From Dipylidium caninum (lineage: Eukaryota; Platyhelminthes; Cestoda; Cyclophyllidea; Dipylidiidae): a DNA stretch of 64,000 bases. Position 1 is the first letter of the stretch. Each line of letters opens with the position of its first letter. The stretch is from NCBI GenBank assembly GCA_017562135.1, contig QEYB01001463.1, positions 1-64,000 on the forward strand. The letters are read 5' to 3'. Shown piece after piece: positions 36,600 through 48,149 of the stretch. Position numbers and translations under genes: made by a program. Under the pieces are notes generated by a model. It was not told where the DNA came from. It did no database searches and saw only the letters and a program-made list of their open reading frames with translations.

Positions 36600-39500
36600 G
36601 GAAAGTGTCATGACATACGGATACGACAAAATGAACAACCTTCCTCCAGGTACCCTACTTTTAAAGGCTTTTACTTTCTTACGAATGCATAGAAGCATTC
36701 AGATGGCTGGAGAAGTTAGAAATTTGGATGAATTGGATTGGTGGAGGTATTGGTTAGACCCTCACTTTCATATTTTCTCTTTCTATTGGTTCTCCTGCTA
36801 CCAAAACTCAATTTATATTTTTCTTAAAACCCGATTCCATTACCCCCATGCTTGACATGGTGAAAACAACCTTTAGAACTATACCGGTAGATGAATGCAT
36901 TCATGCCAATGTTTTGCATTTCTTCCCAACGCCTCTAACCCTGTTGCAAATGTCCTTCGTGGTTGGCTCTATACCCTTCCTTCCTTCATAGCGCTTTACT
37001 CACCTTTAGCTTCGCCTCACTTATAACTTCGACATATTGGCCTCCCAGCATGTCGCTGCTACTTTTTTGTAAAATGCGATGTTTTTGGAAAGCATTATTG
37101 AGTGCTGTCACCTAATTTAGGCGTGGAGCATATCCTGTGCTTAAGTACCAGCACGTCAGTCGGTGCACTCTAGGGAGCCCTGACGCTCGAGCCAGCCTTT
37201 GTGAAGTAATATAAGGACTTCGGTGGTCTTCGCACGGAGCCACAAACTTTGGAGCTATAGCAAAATACCGCTCTAGCAGAAAATCCTCTCCGCTGACCTT
37301 AATATAGCAGACCTCACAGCGAAATTAATGTCGCTCTACGCGCGTCGCCATTTTGGGTCAATGCACAACAATAGATAGGGTCATTTCAACTTTTCACGCG
37401 GGCCCAATGTTGTTGCATGTCTCGCTATCCCCAAGACATGGCCGTCAATCAGCCTCCTTTAGCGACATCTTCAGTTCCCACATTCTCGTCATCAGTCTCA
37501 ATTCTGTTTCAGACCATTCCGAACCAGTCCAGACAGTGAACTAAACGCTAAGAAGGACCCTTGAGATGGTCCGGAGAAATTAAATTCTGAGAGGCTATAT
37601 CGCGGCAACATGAATATCCACATTATCACAAGGTGCTTTATTTAACACAAATGCATACTTAATAGTGGCAAACTGTTACGCGTTTTTATTTCACTGACAC
37701 ATGAGGTTTGAAAGTCCCAGTCACGTTGCTGACAGTATACTACCTGCCCTCTTAGCAAAAATCAGGAAGTGTCTATAAAATGTGACCGAGACTCCGTTTT
37801 GAGCAGTTTAGGGTTTCACCACTCACCACGATTGTCAGTCAGTAAATTCTGTTTGCAGCGTCAGAAAAGGGTCATAGTATGCACTGGCCTTTAAGCAAAG
37901 TGGATGGTTTGACGAACACGGGAGACAATTGGCAACTTCATCTCTGTTGTCCGAGTCAGCGTTGAATGAATCATCGAGGCATTATGACGGCAAAGGTTAA
38001 GACTTGGTCAGGTAGCATCACTGATTGACAGTGATAAACACGGGAGAAGGGGAGAAGAGAGAGTGGACTTGTTTTCTCGTAGTTTGTGAGATAGGTACAC
38101 AAACCTACACGGATGCGGAGGATCAGTATGCTGCACTGAGTGTCCTAGTCTAAGAAACATCGCCTTCTTATTTATTATATTCTATCGAAATAAATTCCAT
38201 TGACATCTAGGCCTTTCTGCCGACGATTGGGTGAATCACACATGTCCTTTTGAGAAAAGGCCTTTTTTTACATGTATAATCATTTTGAATATCTTATTTT
38301 TACAAATGACTCGTAATCGCGGAAAAGGCAACAGTCGGTCGCAGAAAGATCGGTTGAATAGAGATGATATGGTAAAATTTCACATTTTAGGGTCTTAATT
38401 TGTCAAGAGTGATTAAAACTGTCTTTGATCTTTTTAGCGTTACCGTGGAGAAACATTGCGGTAAGTCGATGGAGTAATACTGGTTGGTTTTTCTTCACAA
38501 GTTCCTCACGCATGACGTCAATTTCACGACAATGGAACTCGACCGCAGTTATGGTTTCATGGTTGTAGAAAGGAATAATGGACCACCCGTGGGAGATACC
38601 AACATATGGTAACTATGATATTTATATGAAATTCCAGCTTAGAGATGTGTCCTGGGGATGCATTCTTATGTACCCATTTGTTTCATCGCTTCCGTATATC
38701 ACAAAATCTACTTATCATGGTGTATTGCTGTCGCTCGATCATCTGCAGATCCAAGTCCACGAATTGTTGTGTGTGTGGTTTTCCTTAAGGCACGTTGATG
38801 ATGATCAACTTACCAGAGGGGAATTTCTGGAACCAATATGGGGCACTTTGTCATTAATTAGTTCATCTATGATTGCTTGATTAATGTTTCTCCAAGCTTG
38901 AGCTGCGCTATGATTCAAGTTGGACTCGTGCAAGAAATATAGAAGTAAATCGCGTTTTGGTTATATCTGCCTTCAGCGAAAACCAAAATAAAATTTGATA
39001 TGAACACGAAGATATTTTACGAGGTGAGTACGAAAAATACTTCTAACATTTAGATAAAAGACTGTGCTTACGTTAAAATGTGCCCCCTCAATCACAGCTA
39101 AACACAGACTAGATAAAAACACCGACTTCAAAGTTTCTAACACAATATTAACATGGTCTACAATTTGCGAAAGCATGATGTTACGCCCTGATCTTCCTCG
39201 CAATTTCCGAGCAGACATATCACGTACACCTGCTTCTCTTCCATCTCCTTTGACAGAAAATATGCGAGAATCAAAATGAGAGAGAGGAATGAAGCAAGTG
39301 GTACTTAGGGGCTGCGGCAGCCTCTTTGTATTATCGTTTGCACCGACGCTTCCGGTTAGAGTATACACCAAAACAGAGTGGTCGATCAAAGAATCACAAG
39401 CTGACTACCACCGGGTACGACATGAAAAATAGTTATCTCAATCTGCCACGACTTGCGAAACCTCCACGGCCAATGTTAAATTCAGCTGTCAGGCAGAGTT

Positions 39501-41464
39501 TTGCCGGATGACTACTGCTAATTTGGATTTCGTAACCAGAACATAGGGTTGGCGAACTTTCAATAGAATTCTGGGCTACGCTTGAGCTGGGAATCAATTT
39601 GGTAAGACGAATGTTAGATGGTGTAATACGTATTGGTATTACGAGTAACGTATCATAATACCTGGTTTCGCCCACCTTATCAGGTACGTTGTTGCAGTAG
39701 GCAAATTTTTAGTAACATACACAAGGCTTAAGTGACGTACATCAAAAATTGAATGTCAATTGTCAAAGGTCACTGAATTACCTTAAAAGACCATAGAAGA
39801 GTGCTGGAAATTGAGGATGCGTGGGCGCATCACAGTTTCTATAATTCTTGTCCCGCATCCACGCTTCTTCCACCTCCCACAACGCAGGTAAACCCATCAA
39901 CTACAAGACTGTAATTGGTAGTTTTTCCCCCGTAATAAGCATCAGTATCATGGCCAGTGGAGTAGTTAGTAGATAATCTACGTTATCGGCACTGATTCTA
40001 CGGGAGCCTGGAATGAGTTCTAGAGAATTGCGAAGAGATACTCACTATTACTCTACTGGCACAAGACGCGAGTTGGTATGGAAATAATGATATTTTCATC
40101 TGGATTTATCGCATGGAGCATGGTGGACTGCTTCTCCAAATAAATGCTTTCAAATTTGGTGGGAATAAGTTGATATCAATTAGCTCAACCCCCTCCCCCT
40201 CGAGCGGAGTTAGGCCAATGAGAAAACTGTGGCCACATCCTGATGTTGCAGAGCACGAGGGTGGCCAAATGGAATCTGCGTCTCAGTCAAGGGTGGAAAA
40301 TCAGGCACTTTCAGTAGTTGCGAAATCACACCACGATAAAGATAATAGAGTGCAACAGTGAACAAGTAGAAGCTCTTTTAGGACGAAGTCTGTGTGAAAT
40401 TACATAGAGTTCAGTGTGAACATGACGAGAGCATCTCGAGGCTATTCGTTTTACGCCCCATGAGGTGGGATTTCAGCAGGAAACGACACCTGGCATCCGA
40501 TATGAAAACTCCACGTTGCACTGCATCGGACAGCCTGGCAATATTATGCAGGGTATGTCACAGGCAACTTTCAAATCCTAGTCATTTCCTATCTCGTTTA
40601 TTCACTCTCAGGCACAAAGTGGCACTCTCCACACTCCACCTTTACGTTTTTTCACACGTTTGCTTCCTACTCTAACCTGCTCCTTGCTATCTTGTAAATG
40701 CAACAGCACTCACTCTGTGCATAATTCATGACCACACAGACGTCAGAGGTCAAGAAATTGACTTCCAAGCGGAGGGGACATCGGGACTGACTAAGATCAT
40801 TTAAGCTGTACCATCGAAGAAGAAAATCCGCATCAGTAGCCGTGGTGAGCCGCCACTGCTGCCTGAGGGGTCGGAGTCCCAGGTAGCCACATATGTGAGA
40901 CACTTCCAACGTGGGCAGCTGACGAGATATGAAAACTGGCGTTGGCCGAGAACAATCAAAAAGTCTTTAATTACGATCACTGCAGCTGACATTCCACATT
41001 TTCCCCCATATTTAGTTAGATATTGGTTTCATTGCAATATTTAAGAAACACAATTTATTCGTCACCACAAACACTGCTGATATTCATCTCACATTAATGT
41101 ACTTTCCACACGAAGATCTCAACATCAGGTTGTTCAACTACAAAGGCATTCACACTCTTTCGCTCGGCTGGTGCTTCAACTCGCAGTTATTTTAGCCACA
41201 CGCAACAATAGGCCTACTAACCGGCGCTGACTTTTCGCGTGTTGATTGGCAAAACATGGCAAGTTGTCTCACGTCATAAGCGTAGGTACCCTTCGCTTGG
41301 TTTCGTCAATGACATATCAAGCAGGGACATTGACTGAATGCCGTTGCGACTTGCAATATTGCATACTGACATACCTGATCGGTAGCTACCAGTAATTCAC
41401 TTTGCGCTTAGACCATTTGTCGAAAAGAGAAGACAGCTCTAATTGAAGGTCGCATAATATGCCC
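36600..41464. other. Long gene-poor stretch
   Basis: Only the weak three-exon model at 38306-38568 stands out. Frames of 100-138 codons at 38578-38880 (+) and 38973-39389 (-) share a short A/T-rich segment coding about KYLxIYxxF with 32870-32910, probably a minor repeat. Confidence 0.4.
38306..38568 (+). CDS. Candidate small three-exon gene, unknown product
   Basis: Model: join(38306..38371,38438..38460,38502..38568), 51 residues. ATG in good context (ACAAATGA) starts a basic, hydrophilic run MTRNRGKGNSRSQKDRLNRD. Donor ATG|GTAAAA, a 66-nt intron ending TTTTTAG, a 23-nt exon (RYRGETL), donor GCG|GTAAGT, then a 41-nt intron ending CACAAG. The final exon reads SSRMTSISRQWNSTAVMVSW and ends at TAG (38566-38568). 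The frame holds across both junctions, and very short introns are usual in tapeworms. I do not recognise the protein. The start faintly resembles that of eIF1A but the rest does not. It could be chance. Confidence 0.25.
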
Positions 41465-42189
41465 CAAATCGGTCGGTGGTTGTTGAGTGCGTGGGAAAAC
41501 TCGTCTCTTTTAACATACACAACAGAGAAGTCAGTCGATTCTTCATTCCGCTATGTGAATATTGGCGATATAGTCGATGCGTCTTGCTCAGGTAGACGCT
41601 TTATATGCAAGCTGACTCTACACTGATGTCCCTACATCACATTAAGTTTTAAACTCGACATTACACCGTCCTACCGCTTACGGTAAAATGTTAGTCGCCG
41701 CGAAGTAGACAAGAGCCCTCCAAAGTCAATTCGGTTAATCTGAGGGAGGAATGTACATGGAGGGTCTTTTCGTCTGCGCACTCACATGCTGCCGCTATTC
41801 CACCAATGGATCTCCACTGAAGACTTGCACTACACCCCACCTTCACAAACGCTGTCTGCTTACTTACATGTCTTCACAAGGAACGCTATCCATTCCATTG
41901 GTCACTCAATGATATCTGTTGGTCCACGTTACCACAGTGTAGTGCAAGTGAGGGTCAATCCTTGGTTCAAGTTCTGGATCCTCGCTATTTGCTTTGTTCT
42001 CTTCGTGCCATATAGGTTCCCGAGCTCTCTCAATCATAAAGGGCACTGGTCTACACCTTGCAAGTGTCCACCTTCAAATTGAAGAGACACCAAGGTTGAC
42101 ACTCTGTACAGCATCACGATACGTGTACAAATGGAGAGTACCTAATCTTAAACAAACAAGCCAGAAAATATCTCCTCAGTGAAATTTTC
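41465..42189 (+). repeat. Left arm of 725-bp inverted repeat
   Basis: The reverse complement of this arm matches 45258-45982. The symmetry sum is 87447, the one mismatch noticed is at 41479/45968, and identity ends sharply at both edges. The right arm is colinear with 11508-11985 of the type II block, so this left arm is the derived, inverted copy. It carries a second copy of the type II anchor exon frame (near 41950-42020) in antisense to its source. Confidence 0.9.
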
Positions 42190-43208
42190 CCCTGGGCAAC
42201 TTAGTGGCACACATTCTACGAGGAACGTGCCTAGTGGCAGGTAAGAGTTCCACAACGGGATATGGCAGTACCTTTTTGCAATGTGTACTTAAACATCTTA
42301 TCTTAAGCGCCAACATACCTTTGCCATTTGCCTTAGACGATCTGATTTCCGGCCAGCTTTCCGGTGAGCTAGCACTGGAATTAAACGGATGCTACTTGGC
42401 TTACAGGTTTAGATATATTTTGAATGTGTGAAACAAGTGTATCTATGTCTCCATTCTCATGGGTTGAGGCATCGAATAGGAGACAACGAGACGTTGCTGT
42501 TTCTACATAAAATTGGACTAACTCCACATTAAGGCCAAAAACGCTTGTTTCCGTGACGTATATTTGAATGATTGCCAAAGTAAAATCCAAATCTCATGAC
42601 TTCTTTCTCAATGGCTTCTGACGTCGCACAATCTGCTAAAGATGACGTGGAGCAGGAAAGCAAAAGAGAAGTTCAAATTACTTATGCTGTACTAAAATCA
42701 CTTTTAGCGTAGGTTGTGAACGTCTGAGAGACCGGATTTCATCGTTTCTGAATAATTTGTGAGTGTAGTGGCTCGTGCTGAAGTCCAGTGGTGTCCTTTG
42801 GTTTCCCATCAATCGACTGACCACTGGTAATTTTGGCGGCTACGTGAATAGGCGCTGTTGCCATATAAGTCGCAACAGGAGACGGTGGTGACTATCACAG
42901 GTAGTGTTGGTGCGGCGGTTGACTTTAGAGACCTTTCTCGTGGCCACTCCTGACTCTGCTGCCTATCTTCTCCAATTAAGTTCTCTTTCCTACATCCACT
43001 TCCGAACCTACGTCAAAGATAAATGAATTATTTGAGTGCGATAAAAAAGGTCAATGTGATGTTAAGACAATTCCTTGAAGTCATTAAATAGCCACCACTT
43101 CCACGCGATCGCACTCTCGAGCTTATAGCATTGTGAGAAAGCACTGATGCATATCTGTGTGCGTCCTAGAGGTGAACATATCATTCGAATGCCTCGAATT
43201 CGTCTCCA
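42190..43208. other. Spacer part of inverted repeat, no gene
   Basis: Lies between the left arm and the type II pseudogene's 3' end. No coding similarity seen. Confidence 0.45.
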
Positions 43209-45500
43209 TCATCTGATCGTGTTGAAGTGACAGACAGCAGAGGGACTAGGCGTTGGGTAACTTGTTTTGGCATCCATGGTAGGTCGTTTGTCCTTATTTA
43301 AAGTATCGTGTTCTGCGAGATCATATGTGGTTCCCAAATGTCGTTGCGGAATACAAAACTTGAAGACCACGAGTCCCAAATTGACATCCTCCCATATATA
43401 ATGGTGCTTTGAGTAGGCGGTCGCGATCTCCATGTCGCCAATAACATCGGTTCCAAAGAATTGGGAGAGGTCCCTCACATATGTGCACATTTTAGGCCAA
43501 GTAACCTCGGTGGGTAAAAGTGGAGTTGAATACCAGCGATCAATTTTCCTAGCATTTCACCGCAATTCCCCCATAAATAACAGTTCTCAGATGCTTCTTT
43601 GCAGTTGATAACTTGGCCTCGTTCATTGACAGATTCATGCAGTGGAGGTCGTCTATCGTCATGGAGAAACCATTGTGCTCCTTGTCTCAGAATTCCGACA
43701 TCCTTCGCAGATTGATAATCGTTTTCCAGGTCAACTTATAGCAGCCGTCGTCGTTGTCCACTAGACGAATGTCGTCATGTTTGGCAACCGCATCAACGAA
43801 TTGAACCACAATGTTTAGCCCTCTTCCGTCGTAGTTTTGTAATATGTCACCACCTGCTAAAGTGAAATTCAGTAGTTGGCTAGAACGATTAAATAATCTG
43901 CCGCCGTGTTTCCGAGGCAGTCCGACAGTGAGCCCGAGCCTACTCGGAATGAAGGCACAAGGACTGCTTAGCAGTTCATGAATGTTCAAAATTATTTCCG
44001 CGCCAACTCGCTGTGCAATAAGTTCTTGACCACTGCGATAAGATCGTGGCATCTAACGTTAGCGCAGACAGATTTGTTGGCCCTATAAATCCGTATGGGG
44101 AAGTTTTATCCGGGTGCCTCGGTGTAACGTGTCATATAGAGGCATTCAGAGTAACAGGATTCTTAGAGGCGAATGAGAATGGAATGCTCCCCACCAAATA
44201 CCAGTCAACACGAGGCATGAGTGATGGTTGTGAGAATCACAGCGAGGTCTATGAATACGAATTGGTGGGTGTCCTTATAAGGTAAGTGGATAAATGGAAA
44301 AGGAAATCATACATTGAAAACTGAAAACCTGTTGAATTTAATAGTGGTGGTGGAGAAAATGGTTTATATTAAGAACGGCGATCGAATAAACTGAATCAAA
44401 GCTGAAACATCTGACTTTGAAGAGAGCCTCTAAACTGCTACCAAAGTGTTTGGTGGATGAGTGCACAATCTTCCCATAAAACTAGTATTGGAACTGACCT
44501 TTGTCAGGCAAAAGCCATGGACAATGCATTGGAATAAGTAATCTTGCCACTAACCACATGTTAGACTGGGCACCATCGCAACATATATGATCCTCTTCAT
44601 GTCGACAGATCTCATACTACTGGCAAATAAATGGGGTAGGCTGCAAGCATACTTTCTTGAATGGCGCCGATGACTAACACTGCAATTTAGATTAATGGCA
44701 ATTAAATGATCAGAGAAACGAATCCACCTCGAAAGAGGCGAGAGGTGGTTGGAAATTGGCTATTTCCGAGAGTTGAGTCCTTTTCGTTCAAAATTGTTCC
44801 ATTTCGTAACCGCACCACCCGACTTTCCTCCTACTGATACCGCCGGAAATCGGTCGACCGTGTTGCCGTTCCCATTCAATATAGTGTTTTAATATTTTAA
44901 TATAGGAAAAGAGAGGAGAAGAGGAATAGACATCCTCAGTTCCATATCTCCTTGAATGGTGATCTGGCGCCAAAGCGAAAGGTAAACCATCAGATGTAGG
45001 AGAGAGAAACAAAATTTGCCCGTTTGAAGACTTTGGCCGAGGAATGTGGATTAAGTTGACTCGGTTCGGTATATTCCCTGTATCCTACTTACCGCATACA
45101 TTAGTGTGGCACGTTTAATACTTTGTAAATGACTCTCATTTCCACGCTTTGTGGACAAGTGCGACATATATCCGAAACCACCATGTTTATCCGAATAGCC
45201 TTTGGACGTTGTGAGAGGTGATTAAATGAGATTTGGGTTTTATTGCGTTCGAGCAAAGAAAATTTCACTGAGGAGATATTTTTTGGCTTGTTTGTTTAAG
45301 ATTGGGTACTCTCCATTTGTACACGTATCGTGATGCTGTACAGAGTGTCAACCTTGGTGTCTCTTCAATTTGAAGGTGGACACTTGCAAGGTGTAGACCA
45401 GTGCCCTTTATGATTGAGAGAGCTCGGGAACCTATATGGCACGAAGAGAACAAAGCAAATAGCGAGGATCCAGAACTTGAACCAAGGATTGACCCTCACT
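43209..45500 (-). pseudogene. GT31 type II pseudogene with altered DDD site
   Basis: Minus strand. Exon-1 relic: the anchor frame NPWFKFWILAICFVLF lies near 45430-45500, where the type II copy at 11754 has its start ATG but this copy reads GTGCAAGTG. A later fragment KYLLSEIFF and a conserved donor (G|GTAAGT, about 45092) follow. Exon 2 starts near 44117 with a weakened acceptor. It contains GLTVGLPRKHGGRLFNRS, GGDILQNY, LTWKTIINLRRMSEF, a stop, then FSMTIDDLHCMNLSM. The catalytic DDD has become DDL. After more frame changes CTYVRDLSQFFGTDVIGDM, IATAYSKHHYIWEDVNLGL and VVFKFCIPQRHLGTTYD end at a stop at 43209. The gene lies between the arms of the 725-bp inverted repeat; its exon 1 lies inside the right arm. 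Confidence 0.75.
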
Positions 45501-45982
45501 TGCACTACACTGTGGTAACGTGGACCAACAGATATCATTGAGTGACCAATGGAATGGATAGCGTTCCTTGTGAAGACATGTAAGTAAGCAGACAGCGTTT
45601 GTGAAGGTGGGGTGTAGTGCAAGTCTTCAGTGGAGATCCATTGGTGGAATAGCGGCAGCATGTGAGTGCGCAGACGAAAAGACCCTCCATGTACATTCCT
45701 CCCTCAGATTAACCGAATTGACTTTGGAGGGCTCTTGTCTACTTCGCGGCGACTAACATTTTACCGTAAGCGGTAGGACGGTGTAATGTCGAGTTTAAAA
45801 CTTAATGTGATGTAGGGACATCAGTGTAGAGTCAGCTTGCATATAAAGCGTCTACCTGAGCAAGACGCATCGACTATATCGCCAATATTCACATAGCGGA
45901 ATGAAGAATCGACTGACTTCTCTGTTGTGTATGTTAAAAGAGACGAGTTTTCCCACGCACTCAACAATCACCGACCGATTTG
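45258..45982 (-). repeat. Right arm of 725-bp inverted repeat
   Basis: Partner of 41465-42189. The 3068-bp spacer (42190-45257) holds the type II pseudogene's exon 2 and intron region. This arm includes that pseudogene's exon-1 start region. Beyond 45982 the arms diverge within a few bases. Confidence 0.9.
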
Positions 45983-47363
45983 TGGCAGATTATACGGCGT
46001 TTATGAAGCGCAGACAATGTTTGAAAGCCGCTTATCCAGAGAGAAAAGATCAAATCCGAGTTATAATCGTGCATTGATATGAGTAGCAAACCTAATCTGT
46101 AGTTATCATCATCCTTTCTCTCCCCCTCTGTATCGCTTTTGATCTCACTCTTCCTGTTTCTCTTTCCCTTTTTCTAGGTCTCTCGCTAGGAAGCTGTCGC
46201 CGTGTGTTGACCTTTCGTGTCCTCGTACTCGTCAGAAGATGGAATATGTTAGATGGAAACACAATGGCATATATGATTACATCAACTGTTTTTTACCTCA
46301 CACCGCTACACACACGCTTACACCAGGGAATCGTTCTAAGTGTCACCCTATAATGCAAGTTGTGCAGCCAATGCAGCAATATTCTATGCTACATAACCTC
46401 TCCCTCTCTCCACTCACACCCCGACCAATTGGTCTGGCCGATTTGAGTGGACGCACACATTTCTCTGTTATCTACACCTCAATCCATGCCCGCCTCTAAC
46501 TTGTTAACATTCGTTATTGCTCCATCACCATCCGTGAGCCCTCAGCCATGTCGGTCTGCTGAAATGTCTGCTTTTTTGCCAAATGCAGCACATGTAGAGT
46601 GGTTGGTAGCATGGACTTGTTGAATCATTAACATCTACATGTCCGTCAAAAAAAGGAGATTAAAAGATAGTATTGCGGAGACTTTCTGGTGTTTAACCTA
46701 TTCCATGTGGGAAAGGGAAGAGAAAAGTGAAATTAAAAGGGGCGAAAGCAAAGACGAGCATCTGAGCATTCTCATCCCATTGGCGAGGTGGCGTCAAGGG
46801 CAAATATGTACCCAGCTATAGGGTTTTCGTATCGTAGTGAGACGTGCATTCTTGCCACCTCCCGGTTGAAGCTCTAAGATCGCTTCTTCGGCCCGAGTTT
46901 TATCTATTCCACGCACATCAGCTCTTCAACCGATTTACATCATTGCACATTCTACACTCATTGCATCGGTCGTTGACGAACGAAGACACCTAAGAGGGTT
47001 ACTGAACAAAAGGTCGCCAACATCATGAGTCTATTCTTATTTCGAATTACTGCCTCCTTATGGACTCGCTCCACACTTCGTCTCTACTTTGCGTTTCTTC
47101 TTAGTCCCCCGCATCCCGCTTTCCACCATGATTCGAACGTGGTACTATCACTGCAAAGCCTACCCTTTCCCACTGAATTTATAACAAGTGTTACAACTCG
47201 TGGTCTTGGCGTACGTGAAGCCTAACAAATGCCTCTAGCCTCTGTTTGTCAATGACCCTTTGGAGAGGCACGAATGTATTGACGAGAAATCTTTTCTCTT
47301 CCATGCAGGACTTTCCTACGCGTGTCTATCCTCAAATGTGCCAACGCTTGCGGAGTTGCCCTC
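45983..47363. other. No gene recognised
   Basis: Short frames only; pyrimidine-rich stretches near 46110-46170. Confidence 0.45.
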
Positions 47364-47618
47364 TCAAATAACAAACACTCTATTTAGTGAGGCAGAGAGG
47401 TGAATAGAGCGCTTAAAGTCATTGAACGTCATGCCGAGATGTTCCAAATCCCACTGCATCTGCTTGTGTATAATCGCCACACTCCCTTTCACCAACTTCC
47501 CCGCCGCCGACCAATAACTCGTCGATTTCATATCCAAAATTGGAACGCCGTAGAAACCTGCAAACCAGCTGCACTGCGGTTTGACACCCTTTCCATCAAT
47601 AGCGTCAACTATGACCAC
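47364..47618 (-). pseudogene. Possible GT31 C-terminal fragment (fourth group)
   Basis: Minus-strand frame: WFAGFYGVPILDMKSTSYWS, AAGKLVKGSVAIIHKQMQWD, LEHLGMTFNDFKRSIHL. A second copy at 51060-51330 keeps GVPVLDAISTS and, after a frameshift, DKQIQRKSKHLGVRFNYFKR. Conservation at protein level between two decayed copies argues for a coding origin. The LG-x-x-F-x-x-[FL] end resembles GT31 LGLNFTKLDGM. Family assignment is tentative. Confidence 0.4.
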
Positions 47619-48149
47619 AAATGCATGCTATCGGAATGTCAAGAAGTAACGCCACCGTTTCTTCTTATTATACATTTCCTCCCTCCTCTCTCCTTATTCT
47701 TGCCAAATATGAACGGAGCAGTTGGAGATTGAAAAATTTAGTGGGTGTCGTTTAAAGCATATTTAGAAGAAACATCTGGTGTACTCCTTAAATCAAACTC
47801 AAGCAGTATTATCGTGTTTTCATGAACGTGGAATCGCTGGTACACCTATAGAGAGAATTCAACAGGGCAAATTGTTATTTATGTCGTGTTGGACACTACA
47901 GCTATCAGGAGCAGTCGATGTGAACCGCGAAGGAAGCCGTAATCCAATCGTTCTTCATTTCGCCACAACGTATATTGTTTTCATCGTTCAGTATTTCTAC
48001 CGTTTTGTCCTACACTATTGCCTTATATAATGGCTATGTTCCAATTTCATCAATTCGCCTATTCTCCAAATTATAAAAAATATCATCTCATCCTCATTGT
48101 TGCCGCCATTATCGTCAAAGTCAGGGGTAGACGAACGTAGAGTAGGACC

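Larger units (their letters stand above)
43209..45982 (+). repeat. Type II block, copy 2
   Basis: Colinear with 9176-11985. Its 5' 725 bp has been copied in inverted orientation to 41465-42189. Confidence 0.65.

Noticed and set aside
38306..38371. Similarity of MTRNRGKGN to the start of eIF1A
   Set aside because: Only the first nine or so residues are similar; the OB-fold region of eIF1A is absent downstream.
41786..42182. The 98- and 62-codon frames inside the inverted-repeat arms as real genes
   Set aside because: They are an inverted copy of a decayed type II exon 1. Identity between arms reflects recent copying, not protein conservation.
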